From contig JAIROC010000575.1 in NCBI GenBank assembly GCA_031257735.1, positions 1 to 25,448 on the forward strand: a stretch of 25,448 nt of DNA. The letters are read 5' to 3'. Position numbers and translations under genes: made by a program. Source of the stretch: Bacteroidales bacterium (GTDB taxonomy: Bacteria; Bacteroidota; Bacteroidia; Bacteroidales; WCHB1-69). The notes under the pieces are model-generated. The model saw only the letters and a program-made list of their open reading frames with translations. It ran no database searches and had not been told where the DNA came from. Positions 7,965 to 15,590 of this stretch are shown piece after piece (within the stretch, counting starts at the first letter, position 1; the number at the start of each line of letters is the position of its first letter).

Positions 7965-8973
7965 TTTTATTATTTTTATTTATTTTATCAATTAAATCAG
8001 GGAGAAAGTTCATAGCTGCAAACACACGCATCATCTTCTTTGCTTCCATAGCAGGAGATCCCAAAACAGTTTGTTTATCAGCAATATTCTTGTGAATACC
8101 GCATTGTGCTCCTGCCATCACGCTATCTCCAATAACAACATGATCTTTTACTCCAACTTGCCCTGCAAAGATACAATTTTTTCCAATATATACAGAGCCT
8201 GCAATACCACAACATGCAGCCATTACTGTATTTTCTCCTATTGTACAATTATGGGCGATCTGGGTCAGGTTATCAATTTTAACTCCCTGATGTATAACCG
8301 TAGAACCTACTGTTGCTCTATCTATACATGAATTTGCTCCTATTTCCACATTACTTTCTATTATAACATTTCCCAACTGGGGAATTTTTTCATACGTACC
8401 ATTTTCGGTAGGGAAAAAACCAAATCCATCCGCTCCAATAACACAACCAGAATGCAAAATACAAAAGTCTCCGATTTGACAACTTTCATAAATTTTAACG
8501 CCAGCATATATTATTGTGCTTTCTCCTATAATGACATTATCCCCGATATATACTTGAGGATAAATTTTGGCGTCATCATAGATTTTTACATTTTCTCCAA
8601 CAACAACGCCTTCTCCAATATAAACATTCCTGCCTATGATTGCGCTCTTTGCTATAAAAGCATGTTTGGAAATCCCTAACTTTTCGCTTTTCAAACTGTC
8701 ATAAAACTGAAGTAATTTGATAAACGAAAGTCGAGGATCTTTTACCCGTATTAATGTACAATCAACTGCACGTTCAACGATAAAATCATCTTTTATAACA
8801 ACAATGCCGGATTGTGTAGCATAAAGACAGGAATTATATTTAGCATCAGCAATAAAAGATATATCTGACTTTTTTCCATCTTCAATTTTTGCTAAATTAC
8901 TTACGGTAACATTTTCATTACCTTCAACTTTTCCATTTATTAATTGAGCTATTTGTTTTGCCGTTACTATCAT
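7948..8973 (-). CDS. lpxD: UDP-3-O-acylglucosamine N-acyltransferase
   Basis: A 341-residue enzyme of lipid A synthesis that transfers a 3-hydroxyacyl chain from acyl carrier protein to the 2-amino group of UDP-3-O-acylglucosamine in the cytoplasm. Residues 1-100 form the uridine-binding N-terminal domain. From about 101 to 290 there are consecutive hexapeptide repeats (for example VYIGEGVVVGENVKIY), giving a left-handed beta-helix. The IAHNC motif places the catalytic His at 241, equivalent to His239 of the E. coli enzyme. The C-terminal helical part contains a Lys/Asn-rich tail. The gene starts 21 bases after the GSCFA gene and overlaps the lipoprotein gene, so it is in the middle of an operon. 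Confidence 0.95.
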   Translation of the reverse strand: MIVTAKQIAQLINGKVEGNENVTVSNLAKIEDGKKSDISFIADAKYNSCLYATQSGIVVIKDDFIVERAVDCTLIRVKDPRLSFIKLLQFYDSLKSEKLGISKHAFIAKSAIIGRNVYIGEGVVVGENVKIYDDAKIYPQVYIGDNVIIGESTIIYAGVKIYESCQIGDFCILHSGCVIGADGFGFFPTENGTYEKIPQLGNVIIESNVEIGANSCIDRATVGSTVIHQGVKIDNLTQIAHNCTIGENTVMAACCGIAGSVYIGKNCIFAGQVGVKDHVVIGDSVMAGAQCGIHKNIADKQTVLGSPAMEAKKMMRVFAAMNFLPDLIDKINKNNKNENET

Positions 8974-8994
8974 ACTGATATAATCTTAATTCTA

Positions 8995-9969
8995 TTATTT
9001 GAAATAACTTAATTCTTTTGTAAACAATATATGGGGATATAAAGTTTGAATTTGTTTTATTTTTTCGACTTGCATCTCTTTAAATTTATGGCTTGCTTCC
9101 GAAGAATGATTTTTAATACGATGATTTGCTGCTAATAAGATGTCTTTTATAGCGCCATTAATCTCTATAGTTGATTTATCAAAAAAAGTTTCAGAAAAAA
9201 TTTTCCAAATATAATCAATCGCTACTTGAGAAGGGTGTATCATATCATTATTATAGAAGCGATAATCCCGTAAATCATCCATCATAATCTCAAATGCAGG
9301 AAAATAATAACTGTTCTTTACTACTTTCATCAATTCATGTACCGCAACAATCAATTGCGATTTACTAAGCGTATTTTCTATCATATTGTTTTTGATATAT
9401 CTAACAGGGCTTACCGTAAAAATAATCCGTATATTCTGATTTATCGCCTTTATTTTTTCAATACTGTTTACTAAATTTGAAACAATATCTTTGAAATCCA
9501 AAGTCGATTGTTGAAATTCTTTTTGCGGAAACTTATGACAATTGGCAACAATATCTCCTTTATATTTATATATGGTTGTAGTTCCAAGTGTTAGAATTAA
9601 GAAATCTGCCTTTGTCAGAAAGTCTCTGCTATAAATTAGTCTGGTATTGATTGCGTCTAAACATGTTTGTTTATCAGAATGAGAAAATTTTCCATGATGA
9701 AAAAAACTAATCCATTCATTATTATAAAAATGCAAATCATCTTCCCTAAAAAGAAAAGTATCTGTTAATATGTTTAATCCCTGAACAATAGATGCCGGAT
9801 TAAATAATATGCCAAAAGGATTTACATCTGTTATAAATTTATATTCGAGTAATTTTTCTCCTATATTTTCAGCAAAGCAAGAACCGATAAGCATAACAGG
9901 ATTTTTATGACTGATACAATATTCCGTTTCCTGCTTTTGAATTTCTGTCCTGAAAGAATTAGTTTCCAT
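8995..9969 (-). CDS. GSCFA-family protein
   Basis: A 324-residue protein with the family's name motif GSCFA at 29-33, followed by NPFGILFNPASI, LTLGTTTIY, TVSPVRYI and a C-terminal DMIHPS. The layout matches an SGNH/GDSL-like hydrolase fold: a nucleophile-region Ser near the N-terminus and an Asp-x-x-His near the C-terminus. Members are common in Bacteroidota and alphaproteobacteria, and their substrate is not established. No signal peptide is visible, so it is predicted to be cytosolic. A -7 box lies 21 bases upstream, making this the first gene of the four-gene envelope cluster. The start is the ATG at 9969. Confidence 0.9.
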   Translation of the reverse strand: METNSFRTEIQKQETEYCISHKNPVMLIGSCFAENIGEKLLEYKFITDVNPFGILFNPASIVQGLNILTDTFLFREDDLHFYNNEWISFFHHGKFSHSDKQTCLDAINTRLIYSRDFLTKADFLILTLGTTTIYKYKGDIVANCHKFPQKEFQQSTLDFKDIVSNLVNSIEKIKAINQNIRIIFTVSPVRYIKNNMIENTLSKSQLIVAVHELMKVVKNSYYFPAFEIMMDDLRDYRFYNNDMIHPSQVAIDYIWKIFSETFFDKSTIEINGAIKDILLAANHRIKNHSSEASHKFKEMQVEKIKQIQTLYPHILFTKELSYFK

Positions 9970-9990
9970 TGTTTAAAATTAATTGATATG

Positions 9991-9998
9991 CAAAGGTA
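9991..9998 (-). promoter_or_regulatory. -7 promoter box of the GSCFA-lpxD operon
   Basis: On the minus strand the sequence is TACCTTTG, a perfect fit to TAnnTTTG and identical to the tRNA promoter box. It lies 21 bases before the GSCFA start codon. No good TTTG is seen at -33. Confidence 0.6.
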
Positions 9999-10088
9999 AC
10001 ATTAAATTTCTAATTACACAGATAAAAAAAAATCAATCCCCTATTACAAAATAAAAAAATCATATCTAATATAGATAAATATCTTTAA

Positions 10089-10169
10089 TATATCGAAGCC
10101 GATATAAAATATATCGAAGCCGATATAAAATATATCGAAATCGATATAAAATATATCGAAACCGATATA
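10089..10169. repeat. Four tandem 18-bp palindromes, 21-bp period
   Basis: Four units start at 10089, 10110, 10131 and 10152. Each is TATATCG-N4-CGATATA with perfect 7-bp arms. The four-base centres are AAGC, AAGC, AAAT and AAAC, and three A/T bases separate units. The array lies between the tgt stop and the promoter of the GSCFA gene. The rest of the 9970-10247 gap holds only that promoter and AT-rich sequence. Confidence 0.9.
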
Positions 10170-10247
10170 AATTCAGCGCTTCTGACTTGACAAAGATTGG
10201 ATTAAAGTAATTTTATCAATCCAACTAAAACTGTCATAGGAATATAT

Positions 10248-11381
10248 TCATAATCGAGTAGAAACTTTTTTCACCATTTCATTTTTCCACGAACAAAAAT
10301 CTCCGACAGCTATGTGTTTTTGTGCTTCTTTGACAAGCCATAGATAAAAATGCAAATTATGAAGACTGCCTATCATAGAACCTAACATTTCTCCATTGAT
10401 AAACAAATGACGAAGATAGGCTTTGGAATGCTCTTTATCAACAAATAAATCACTTTCTTCTTCTATTGGAGAGAAATCGTATTTCCATTTTTCATTACGC
10501 ATATTCATAATGCCGTTACGGGTAAAAAGGACGGCATTTCTACCATTTCGGGTGGGCATAACGCAATCAAACATATCCACTCCCATGGCGATACATTCCA
10601 AAATATTGGCTGGAGTACCAACACCCATTAAATAACGTGGTTTGTCTTTGGGGAGAATGTTACAACATAATTCTGTTATTTCATACATTAATTCGACAGG
10701 TTCTCCAACAGAAACACCTCCAATAGCATTGCCATCAAGATCAAATGAAGCAACAAATTCCGCAGATTGACGACGAAGATAAGGATAAACACTCCCTTGT
10801 ACAATAGGAAATAAGGACTGATATTTTCCATATACAGAAGAATTTGTCTCCTGCCATTGATTATAACACCGTGTAAGCCAACGATGCGTACGTTGCATGG
10901 AAGTTTGTGCATATTCTTCCGTTGTCGGATAGGGAGTACACTCATCAAACGCCATCATAATGTCCGAGCCTATTGTTCTTTGAATATCAATTACATTTTC
11001 AGGCGTAAATTCATGGATTGAACCGTCTATGTGCGAAGAAAATTTGACGCCATTTTCAGTAATTTTGCGACGATGATTTAATGAAAATACCTGAAATCCA
11101 CCGCTATCGGTTAAAATTGGCTTTGTCCATCCATTAAATTGATGCAATCCTCCTGCTTCTCGAATTACGTCTATTCCCGGTCGTAAATAGAGATGATAGG
11201 TATTTCCTAAAATAATCTCGGCTTTTATATCGTTTCTCAATGCGTTGAAGTGAACGCCTTTTACACTTCCCACTGTGCCAACAGGCATAAAAATAGGCGT
11301 AGAAATCACATTCTCATTGATATGTATTTCTCCGCAACGGGCGTTAGACTTCTTGTCGATAGTTGAAATTATAAACTTCAT
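10248..11381 (-). CDS. tgt: tRNA-guanine transglycosylase
   Basis: Bacterial queuine/preQ1 tRNA-ribosyltransferase of 377 residues, which swaps guanine 34 of GUN-anticodon tRNAs for the queuosine precursor. Signatures are FMPVGTVGSVKG, LGNTYHLYLRPG, LTDSGGFQVFSL (Asp92), the GGVSVGE pocket, and MFDCVMPTRNGRNA with the nucleophilic Asp. The usual C-terminal zinc motif CxCxxC is absent: the aligned stretch reads SDLFVD, although the following HLF and LHNLHFYL are kept. I chose the ATG at 11381 because the alternative upstream start at 11402 is a TTG that overlaps the -7 box. It is probably monocistronic, and no -7 box is seen between it and the downstream repeats. Confidence 0.95.
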   Translation of the reverse strand: MKFIISTIDKKSNARCGEIHINENVISTPIFMPVGTVGSVKGVHFNALRNDIKAEIILGNTYHLYLRPGIDVIREAGGLHQFNGWTKPILTDSGGFQVFSLNHRRKITENGVKFSSHIDGSIHEFTPENVIDIQRTIGSDIMMAFDECTPYPTTEEYAQTSMQRTHRWLTRCYNQWQETNSSVYGKYQSLFPIVQGSVYPYLRRQSAEFVASFDLDGNAIGGVSVGEPVELMYEITELCCNILPKDKPRYLMGVGTPANILECIAMGVDMFDCVMPTRNGRNAVLFTRNGIMNMRNEKWKYDFSPIEEESDLFVDKEHSKAYLRHLFINGEMLGSMIGSLHNLHFYLWLVKEAQKHIAVGDFCSWKNEMVKKVSTRL

Positions 11382-11399
11382 GTTGTTAGTAAATTTTGG

Positions 11400-11407
11400 C
11401 AAAAGTA
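11400..11407 (-). promoter_or_regulatory. -7 promoter box of tgt
   Basis: The minus strand reads TACTTTTG, fitting TAnnTTTG, 18 bases before the chosen ATG. This would give a very short leader and excludes the upstream TTG start. Confidence 0.5.
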
Positions 11408-11430
11408 GTGTTTTATTTCATACCAATGTC

Positions 11431-11438
11431 TATTTTTG
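11431..11438 (+). promoter_or_regulatory. Possible -7 box of the glycosyltransferase gene
   Basis: TATTTTTG fits TAnnTTTG and lies 57 bases before the ATG at 11496, divergent from the tgt promoter. The sequence is AT-rich, so a chance match is possible. Confidence 0.35.
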
Positions 11439-11495
11439 CTATTTATTTTATGAACAGTTTTTTGAATATAAATTTTGATGTAAATCACATATTGA

Positions 11496-12632
11496 ATGAG
11501 TGTTATAGATAATTTACTTTTGGTTTTAGGGTGCATTTTATTGGGATGTTTACTTGTACAGCTGCTTTTTTATTGGGTAATCTTTTCACGATTTGCCTTT
11601 AACAGGGTTTTAAAGAGAGATAAAAAGGTGTATTCCGGTATATCCGTTGTTATTTGTGTAAAGAATGACTGTTCTTATTTAGAACAGTTTCTTCCTGTTG
11701 TTCTCACACAGGATTATCCCGATTACGAGGTCATTATCGTAAATGATAATTCCAATGACGATACCGAACATATATTGAGAGAAATGCAACAGGTTCACAA
11801 ACATTTGCACGTAATCTCCATCGCCACGCAATCCTCAAAAGGGAATGATAATAAATTAGCGCTTGCTGTTGGAATTAAATCTGCAAAAAATGATTTGATT
11901 TTAATGACAAATGCAGATTGTCAGCCTCGTTCTTCTTCATGGATAAAGGAATTAGCTGTTTGCACTACAGATAAAAAGGCGATAGTTTTAGGCTACAAAA
12001 CATACAATTCTAAAAAAGGCTTACTCAATATTTTAATCCGATTTGATGCACTGTATACTGCTATACGGTATTTTTCGTTTGCTCTTACAGGTTGCCCCTA
12101 CATGGGAGTAAAAAGTAATATGTTGTATTCAAAAGAAATGTTTTTGCAGAACAATGATTATTTATTGGCTTACAAAATGGAAGCAGGCGAAAACGATTTG
12201 TTTATTAGTAAGATGATGAACAAACACAACACAACAATTTCATACAGTTATTCGTCGCAAGTAGTTTCTTCCTTATGTTATCAGTCTTTTTCCGAATGGG
12301 TCAATAGAAAAGAAAAACATGTACGGGCAATGAAATATGCCAAACCTACAAGTAAATTCTTTTTAAAATTGTATTGGTATACAGGATTATTGTTTTATAT
12401 TTTGCTTGTTGTTACCTTATGTTTGTCTGCCAATATTATTTTGGGGATTGGATTTCTTTTAGGGGTATATTTTATACGATTAATTTCTCAATGGTTCATT
12501 TTTGCAAAAGCCTGCAATAAATTAAATGAAAAACAGTTAATAAAATACGTTCCATTAATGGATATATTTTTCATGTTTCTTATACCATTGGTAGACGTGC
12601 TAACATTTCAAAAACAAAGCAGATGGAAATAG
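11496..12632 (+). CDS. Membrane glycosyltransferase, family 2
   Basis: A 378-residue GT2 enzyme. One N-terminal membrane segment (about 7-30) precedes the GT-A catalytic domain (about 48-270), which shows VVICVKND, the nucleotide-binding IIVNDNSNDDT, a DxD-like TNADCQP at 138-143 and the acceptor-site GENDLFISKM. The RKEKHVRAMK stretch sits where processive GT2 enzymes carry a QxxRW-type motif, but is not a clear match. Three C-terminal membrane segments follow (about 291-312, 314-332, 354-371). It likely builds a cell-surface polysaccharide or glycolipid, and the substrate cannot be read. Its last ten bases overlap the sigma factor gene, so the two are probably translationally coupled. Confidence 0.85.
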   Translation: MSVIDNLLLVLGCILLGCLLVQLLFYWVIFSRFAFNRVLKRDKKVYSGISVVICVKNDCSYLEQFLPVVLTQDYPDYEVIIVNDNSNDDTEHILREMQQVHKHLHVISIATQSSKGNDNKLALAVGIKSAKNDLILMTNADCQPRSSSWIKELAVCTTDKKAIVLGYKTYNSKKGLLNILIRFDALYTAIRYFSFALTGCPYMGVKSNMLYSKEMFLQNNDYLLAYKMEAGENDLFISKMMNKHNTTISYSYSSQVVSSLCYQSFSEWVNRKEKHVRAMKYAKPTSKFFLKLYWYTGLLFYILLVVTLCLSANIILGIGFLLGVYFIRLISQWFIFAKACNKLNEKQLIKYVPLMDIFFMFLIPLVDVLTFQKQSRWK

Positions 12633-13228
12633 ATTTAAAAAATTCATTTACTTCTAAAGCGCGTAGAGATTATGGATTGATACGTAAAGCTATTGAATCT
12701 GGTAATCAGCAAGCGTATACTGAGTTAATGGAAAATTATAGAGATTCTCTTTATATGTTAATATATAAGATGGTGAATAATCCATACGATGCGGAAGATT
12801 TGACCATAGAAGCATTTGGAAAAGCGTTTCATAATTTATCTCAATACACGTGCGAATATGCTTTCAGTACTTGGTTGTTTAAAATAGCTTCCAATAATTG
12901 CATTGATTTTCTGAGAAAGAAAAAACTTAATCTTTTTGAAATGGATAAAGGATATAGTTCTATCGAAAATGAAATCTTTTTTTTCGAGTTAAACGATGAC
13001 AGACCTAATCCCGAAGAATGTCTGTTCAATAAAGAAAAATCTTCAGAAATTCGCAGATTAGTAAATACCCTCAAACCACGATACCGTAAGTTAATAGAAC
13101 TAAGATATTTTGAAGAATTATCCTACACCGAAATTGCAGACCAACTCAATGTCCCTATCGGTACAGTGAAAGGAATGTTGTTTCGTGCCAAATATATGTT
13201 GCAGGCTATTATGAAAAAAGAAATTTGA
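12623..13228 (+). CDS. ECF-type RNA polymerase sigma factor
   Basis: A 201-residue sigma-70 family factor of the ECF type, with only regions 2 and 4. Region 2 (about 34-100) contains YRDSLYMLIYKMV, the core-binding NPYDAEDLTIEAF and the -10 recognition stretch STWLFKIASNNCIDFLRKKK. Region 4 (about 145-198) has LKPRYRKLIELRYFEELSY followed by the helix-turn-helix TEIADQLNVPIGTVKGMLFR. No anti-sigma gene lies beside it: the upstream partner is a glycosyltransferase and the downstream convergent gene is a kinase. The linker (about 105-140) is acidic. Kinase-linked control is possible given the neighbour but unsupported. Its stop is five bases from the stop of the convergent kinase. Confidence 0.92.
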   Translation: MEIDLKNSFTSKARRDYGLIRKAIESGNQQAYTELMENYRDSLYMLIYKMVNNPYDAEDLTIEAFGKAFHNLSQYTCEYAFSTWLFKIASNNCIDFLRKKKLNLFEMDKGYSSIENEIFFFELNDDRPNPEECLFNKEKSSEIRRLVNTLKPRYRKLIELRYFEELSYTEIADQLNVPIGTVKGMLFRAKYMLQAIMKKEI

Positions 13229-13233
13229 TCATA

Positions 13234-14526
13234 CTATACAATTTCACCAATAATACCTATCAACAGGGCTAATAGCAAAAGAGAAAAATAAACAATAAAT
13301 ATGATACCCCGTGTCTTCCAGTATTTTTTCAAGTAAAAGATACCTTGTTCCATAGTGTTCTTATCGGTGGCAAGACAAAAGGACTTTATCTTGTTAGCTG
13401 CTTGGTGTAAAAGATTAATGCAGTATATAAGAAACCCAAAAAAGACAATCCCCAATATTCCACTACCCTTTTCATAATAAGAGGCAGAAAAAAAATTAAA
13501 CAAAAGAACGACAATCATAATACCCCCTATTACATATAAAAAAACAGCGATAAATTTCATCCATGAAGCCATTTTTTGCAAGTTTTCTATTGCAAACGGC
13601 GATAAGGTTATAGAAATAGATTTTTTGTTGTCCCTTATTTTGGTTTTTGGATTTTGTTCGGTATTCAACAAATCATTCATAAAGTCCTGCACTGTTTGGT
13701 ATCTGTTTTCGGGTTTCAGTTGCATCGCTTCACGTATGGTTCTATTGGCTGCATCAGGGATATCCGGAACAAGTTCTTGTGGTTCGGGCATGGATTCCAT
13801 GGTGCGCGTAGTGGCGTCCATGGGTTTCTGTCCTGTTAAGGAAAAGTAAAACACCGCCCCCAACGAATAAATATCCGAATAAGCCCCCTTGCGACTATTG
13901 GTTGTATATTGTTCTGGTGGTGCGTATCCCTGCGTGAGAATAGATGTATGATGTTGCGTTTTATCCTGGACAAACTCACGCGCAGAACCAAAATCTATTA
14001 ATATCGCCCTGTTATCTGGTGTGATAATAATATTTTCAGGTTTAATGTCTCGGTGCAAGATGTCTTTGGCATGAATATAGCCCACTGCTTCCGACAATTG
14101 GGCTATGTAATTTACTGCCGTTTCGTAACTCAATCTGCTATGTTGCGTTACCTTTTGCTGCAACGTTACTCCTTCCACAAAAGGCATGACCATATAAGCA
14201 GTATTGTTTTCGATAAAAGAATTTAACACTTTTACCACATTGGGATGGTCAAGACGTGTAAGCGTTTGCGCTTCTTCAAGAAACTTTTGACGGTATTTCT
14301 CATACATTGTTATATCAATCCCTTGCAGTTGTACTGTTTTGTTGCGAAGATTACGAACACAGTAACCATTGATAAAAAATTCCTTTATTGCATGACTTAC
14401 ATTCAACCGTGTATGCCTTGCCATATATGTAATGCCAAAACCGCCTGCGCCAATTATGCGCTCTATAACGTATATTCCGTTTTGCAGAGTATCTCCTGCT
14501 TTGAGTTCTTTAATTGTATTTTCCAT
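13234..14526 (-). CDS. Membrane Ser/Thr protein kinase
   Basis: A 430-residue eukaryotic-like (Hanks-type) kinase. The kinase domain (about 16-290) has the glycine loop GAGGFG from 26, VAIK-type Lys48, the catalytic loop HRDIKPEN (Asp160, Asn165), DFG at 178-180 and a GYAPPEQY activation-segment end, so it should be active. A linker (about 291-320) leads to three predicted membrane segments (about 325-348, 356-376, 407-430) with no extracellular domain. The kinase part is closely similar to that of the WG-repeat kinase at 18290-21406, including the same N-terminal KELK-GDTLQNG lead. It sits downstream of a repeat block of about 240 bases, so it may have its own promoter, although no TAnnTTTG is visible. 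Confidence 0.93.
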   Translation of the reverse strand: MENTIKELKAGDTLQNGIYVIERIIGAGGFGITYMARHTRLNVSHAIKEFFINGYCVRNLRNKTVQLQGIDITMYEKYRQKFLEEAQTLTRLDHPNVVKVLNSFIENNTAYMVMPFVEGVTLQQKVTQHSRLSYETAVNYIAQLSEAVGYIHAKDILHRDIKPENIIITPDNRAILIDFGSAREFVQDKTQHHTSILTQGYAPPEQYTTNSRKGAYSDIYSLGAVFYFSLTGQKPMDATTRTMESMPEPQELVPDIPDAANRTIREAMQLKPENRYQTVQDFMNDLLNTEQNPKTKIRDNKKSISITLSPFAIENLQKMASWMKFIAVFLYVIGGIMIVVLLFNFFSASYYEKGSGILGIVFFGFLIYCINLLHQAANKIKSFCLATDKNTMEQGIFYLKKYWKTRGIIFIVYFSLLLLALLIGIIGEIV

Positions 14527-14599
14527 TTAATTAAAAATTGAAAATGAATGTCAAAAAATTTTCCACTGTTTCATTGAAAATGCTATCCCATTAATTGGA

Positions 14600-14843
14600 A
14601 TCTGTCCGAAAAGTTCCTGTTTTTTTCTTTCCTTATCGCCGTAAATTTCTTTCCTTATTGCCGTAAATTTCTTTCCTTATTGCCGTAAATTTCTTTCCTT
14701 ATTGCCGTAAATTTCTTTCCTTATTGCCGTAAATTTCTTTCCTTATAGAAATTTACGGCTATCCTTATAGAAATTTCACATCGTCTTATCTATTGTCAGT
14801 CAGAGAAATCCATTTTTTGATTAGTCGGTAAAATCGGACAGAT
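14600..14843. repeat. Repeat block with terminal inverted repeats
   Basis: ATCTGTCCGA (14600-14609) and TCGGACAGAT (14834-14843) are perfect 10-bp inverted ends, with weaker pairing continuing outward through ATTAAT-rich flanks. Inside, GTAAATTTCTTTCCTTA recurs at 14641, 14663, 14685, 14707 and 14729 with a 22-base period. The last copy forms a perfect 13-bp hairpin, GCCGTAAATTTCT (14726-14738) with 14747-14759 and an 8-base loop. The gap 14527-14855 contains no gene. Confidence 0.85.
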
Positions 14844-14855
14844 ATTAGTTATTAA

Positions 14856-15590
14856 TTACTTAAATATTATTTCTCCTTTTGTATTATCTATTGTATAAGA
14901 ACCAAATCTTTTCAACACGCTTTGTCCAAGCAGACAAACAGCTTCCGGATTATCTATAACAGTAGCCTCTACATTATTTAGTTCTCTGTTGCCAAGCGTT
15001 ACTGTCCGTAAATTAATTTTTGCCCCTACTGATACTTCGCCTGTAGCATCCATAAAATAGTTCTCCCCAATAACATCACTGCGAATAAGCGTTCCGTTTT
15101 TTATCAACATGGCTGCTTCCAAAGTAGATATGCAAATATCACTTGCCCCTGTATCAAACACAAAAGGAAGTTCCTGTCCGTTTATCTTTACTAATATGTA
15201 ACGCACCCCGTTTTCTTCCTTCATTTTTAAAACGGTTGTCGGTTTATTGAAAAGAAAAACAAATCCTAAAATTCCTACTATTACTGCTATCGTACATACT
15301 GTTGGTATTTTCCACCCAAAACGACGACGTCGAACCGCCGACGTTTTACTCAAAAAATAATCTTCCCACGACAAACATGTGTTTCCTATTCGCACAATAT
15401 CTCCATGCGAAAGATTAATCTCTCCCGATATTTTTCTATTATTCACATAAGTACCGTTGGTTGAACCGAAATCTGTTATTCGAAAATTACCCGCATCATC
15501 GCAAATGATTTGCAAATGATGACGAGACACTTTCGCATCGTTAATCACTACATCGTTACTGCTGTGCCTGCCTACGGTTACTATCTTCAT
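14856..15590 (-). CDS. FHA domain - membrane - retropepsin-like protease
   Basis: A 244-residue fusion. Residues 1-75 are an FHA domain, a phosphothreonine reader, with VGRHSSNDVVI, VSRHH (about 21-25) and GSTNGTYVN (about 42-50) all intact. A basic stretch RRRRFGWK leads into one membrane helix (about 95-114), which places FHA in the cytoplasm and the rest outside. Residues about 128-244 are a retropepsin-like aspartic protease domain: LPFVFDTGAS with catalytic Asp146, and a C-terminal LLGQSVLKRFGSYTID typical of the bacterial clan AA family. Such proteases act as dimers, each copy giving one Asp. The start overlaps the PP2C gene by 35 bases, so both are translated from one message. Phosphorylation read by FHA could assemble or activate the protease, which is inference. 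Confidence 0.9.
   Translation of the reverse strand: MKIVTVGRHSSNDVVINDAKVSRHHLQIICDDAGNFRITDFGSTNGTYVNNRKISGEINLSHGDIVRIGNTCLSWEDYFLSKTSAVRRRRFGWKIPTVCTIAVIVGILGFVFLFNKPTTVLKMKEENGVRYILVKINGQELPFVFDTGASDICISTLEAAMLIKNGTLIRSDVIGENYFMDATGEVSVGAKINLRTVTLGNRELNNVEATVIDNPEAVCLLGQSVLKRFGSYTIDNTKGEIIFK

Noticed and set aside
11382..11402. Upstream TTG start for tgt giving seven more residues
   Set aside because: The TTG overlaps the -7 box, and the ATG at 11381 matches where family proteins begin.
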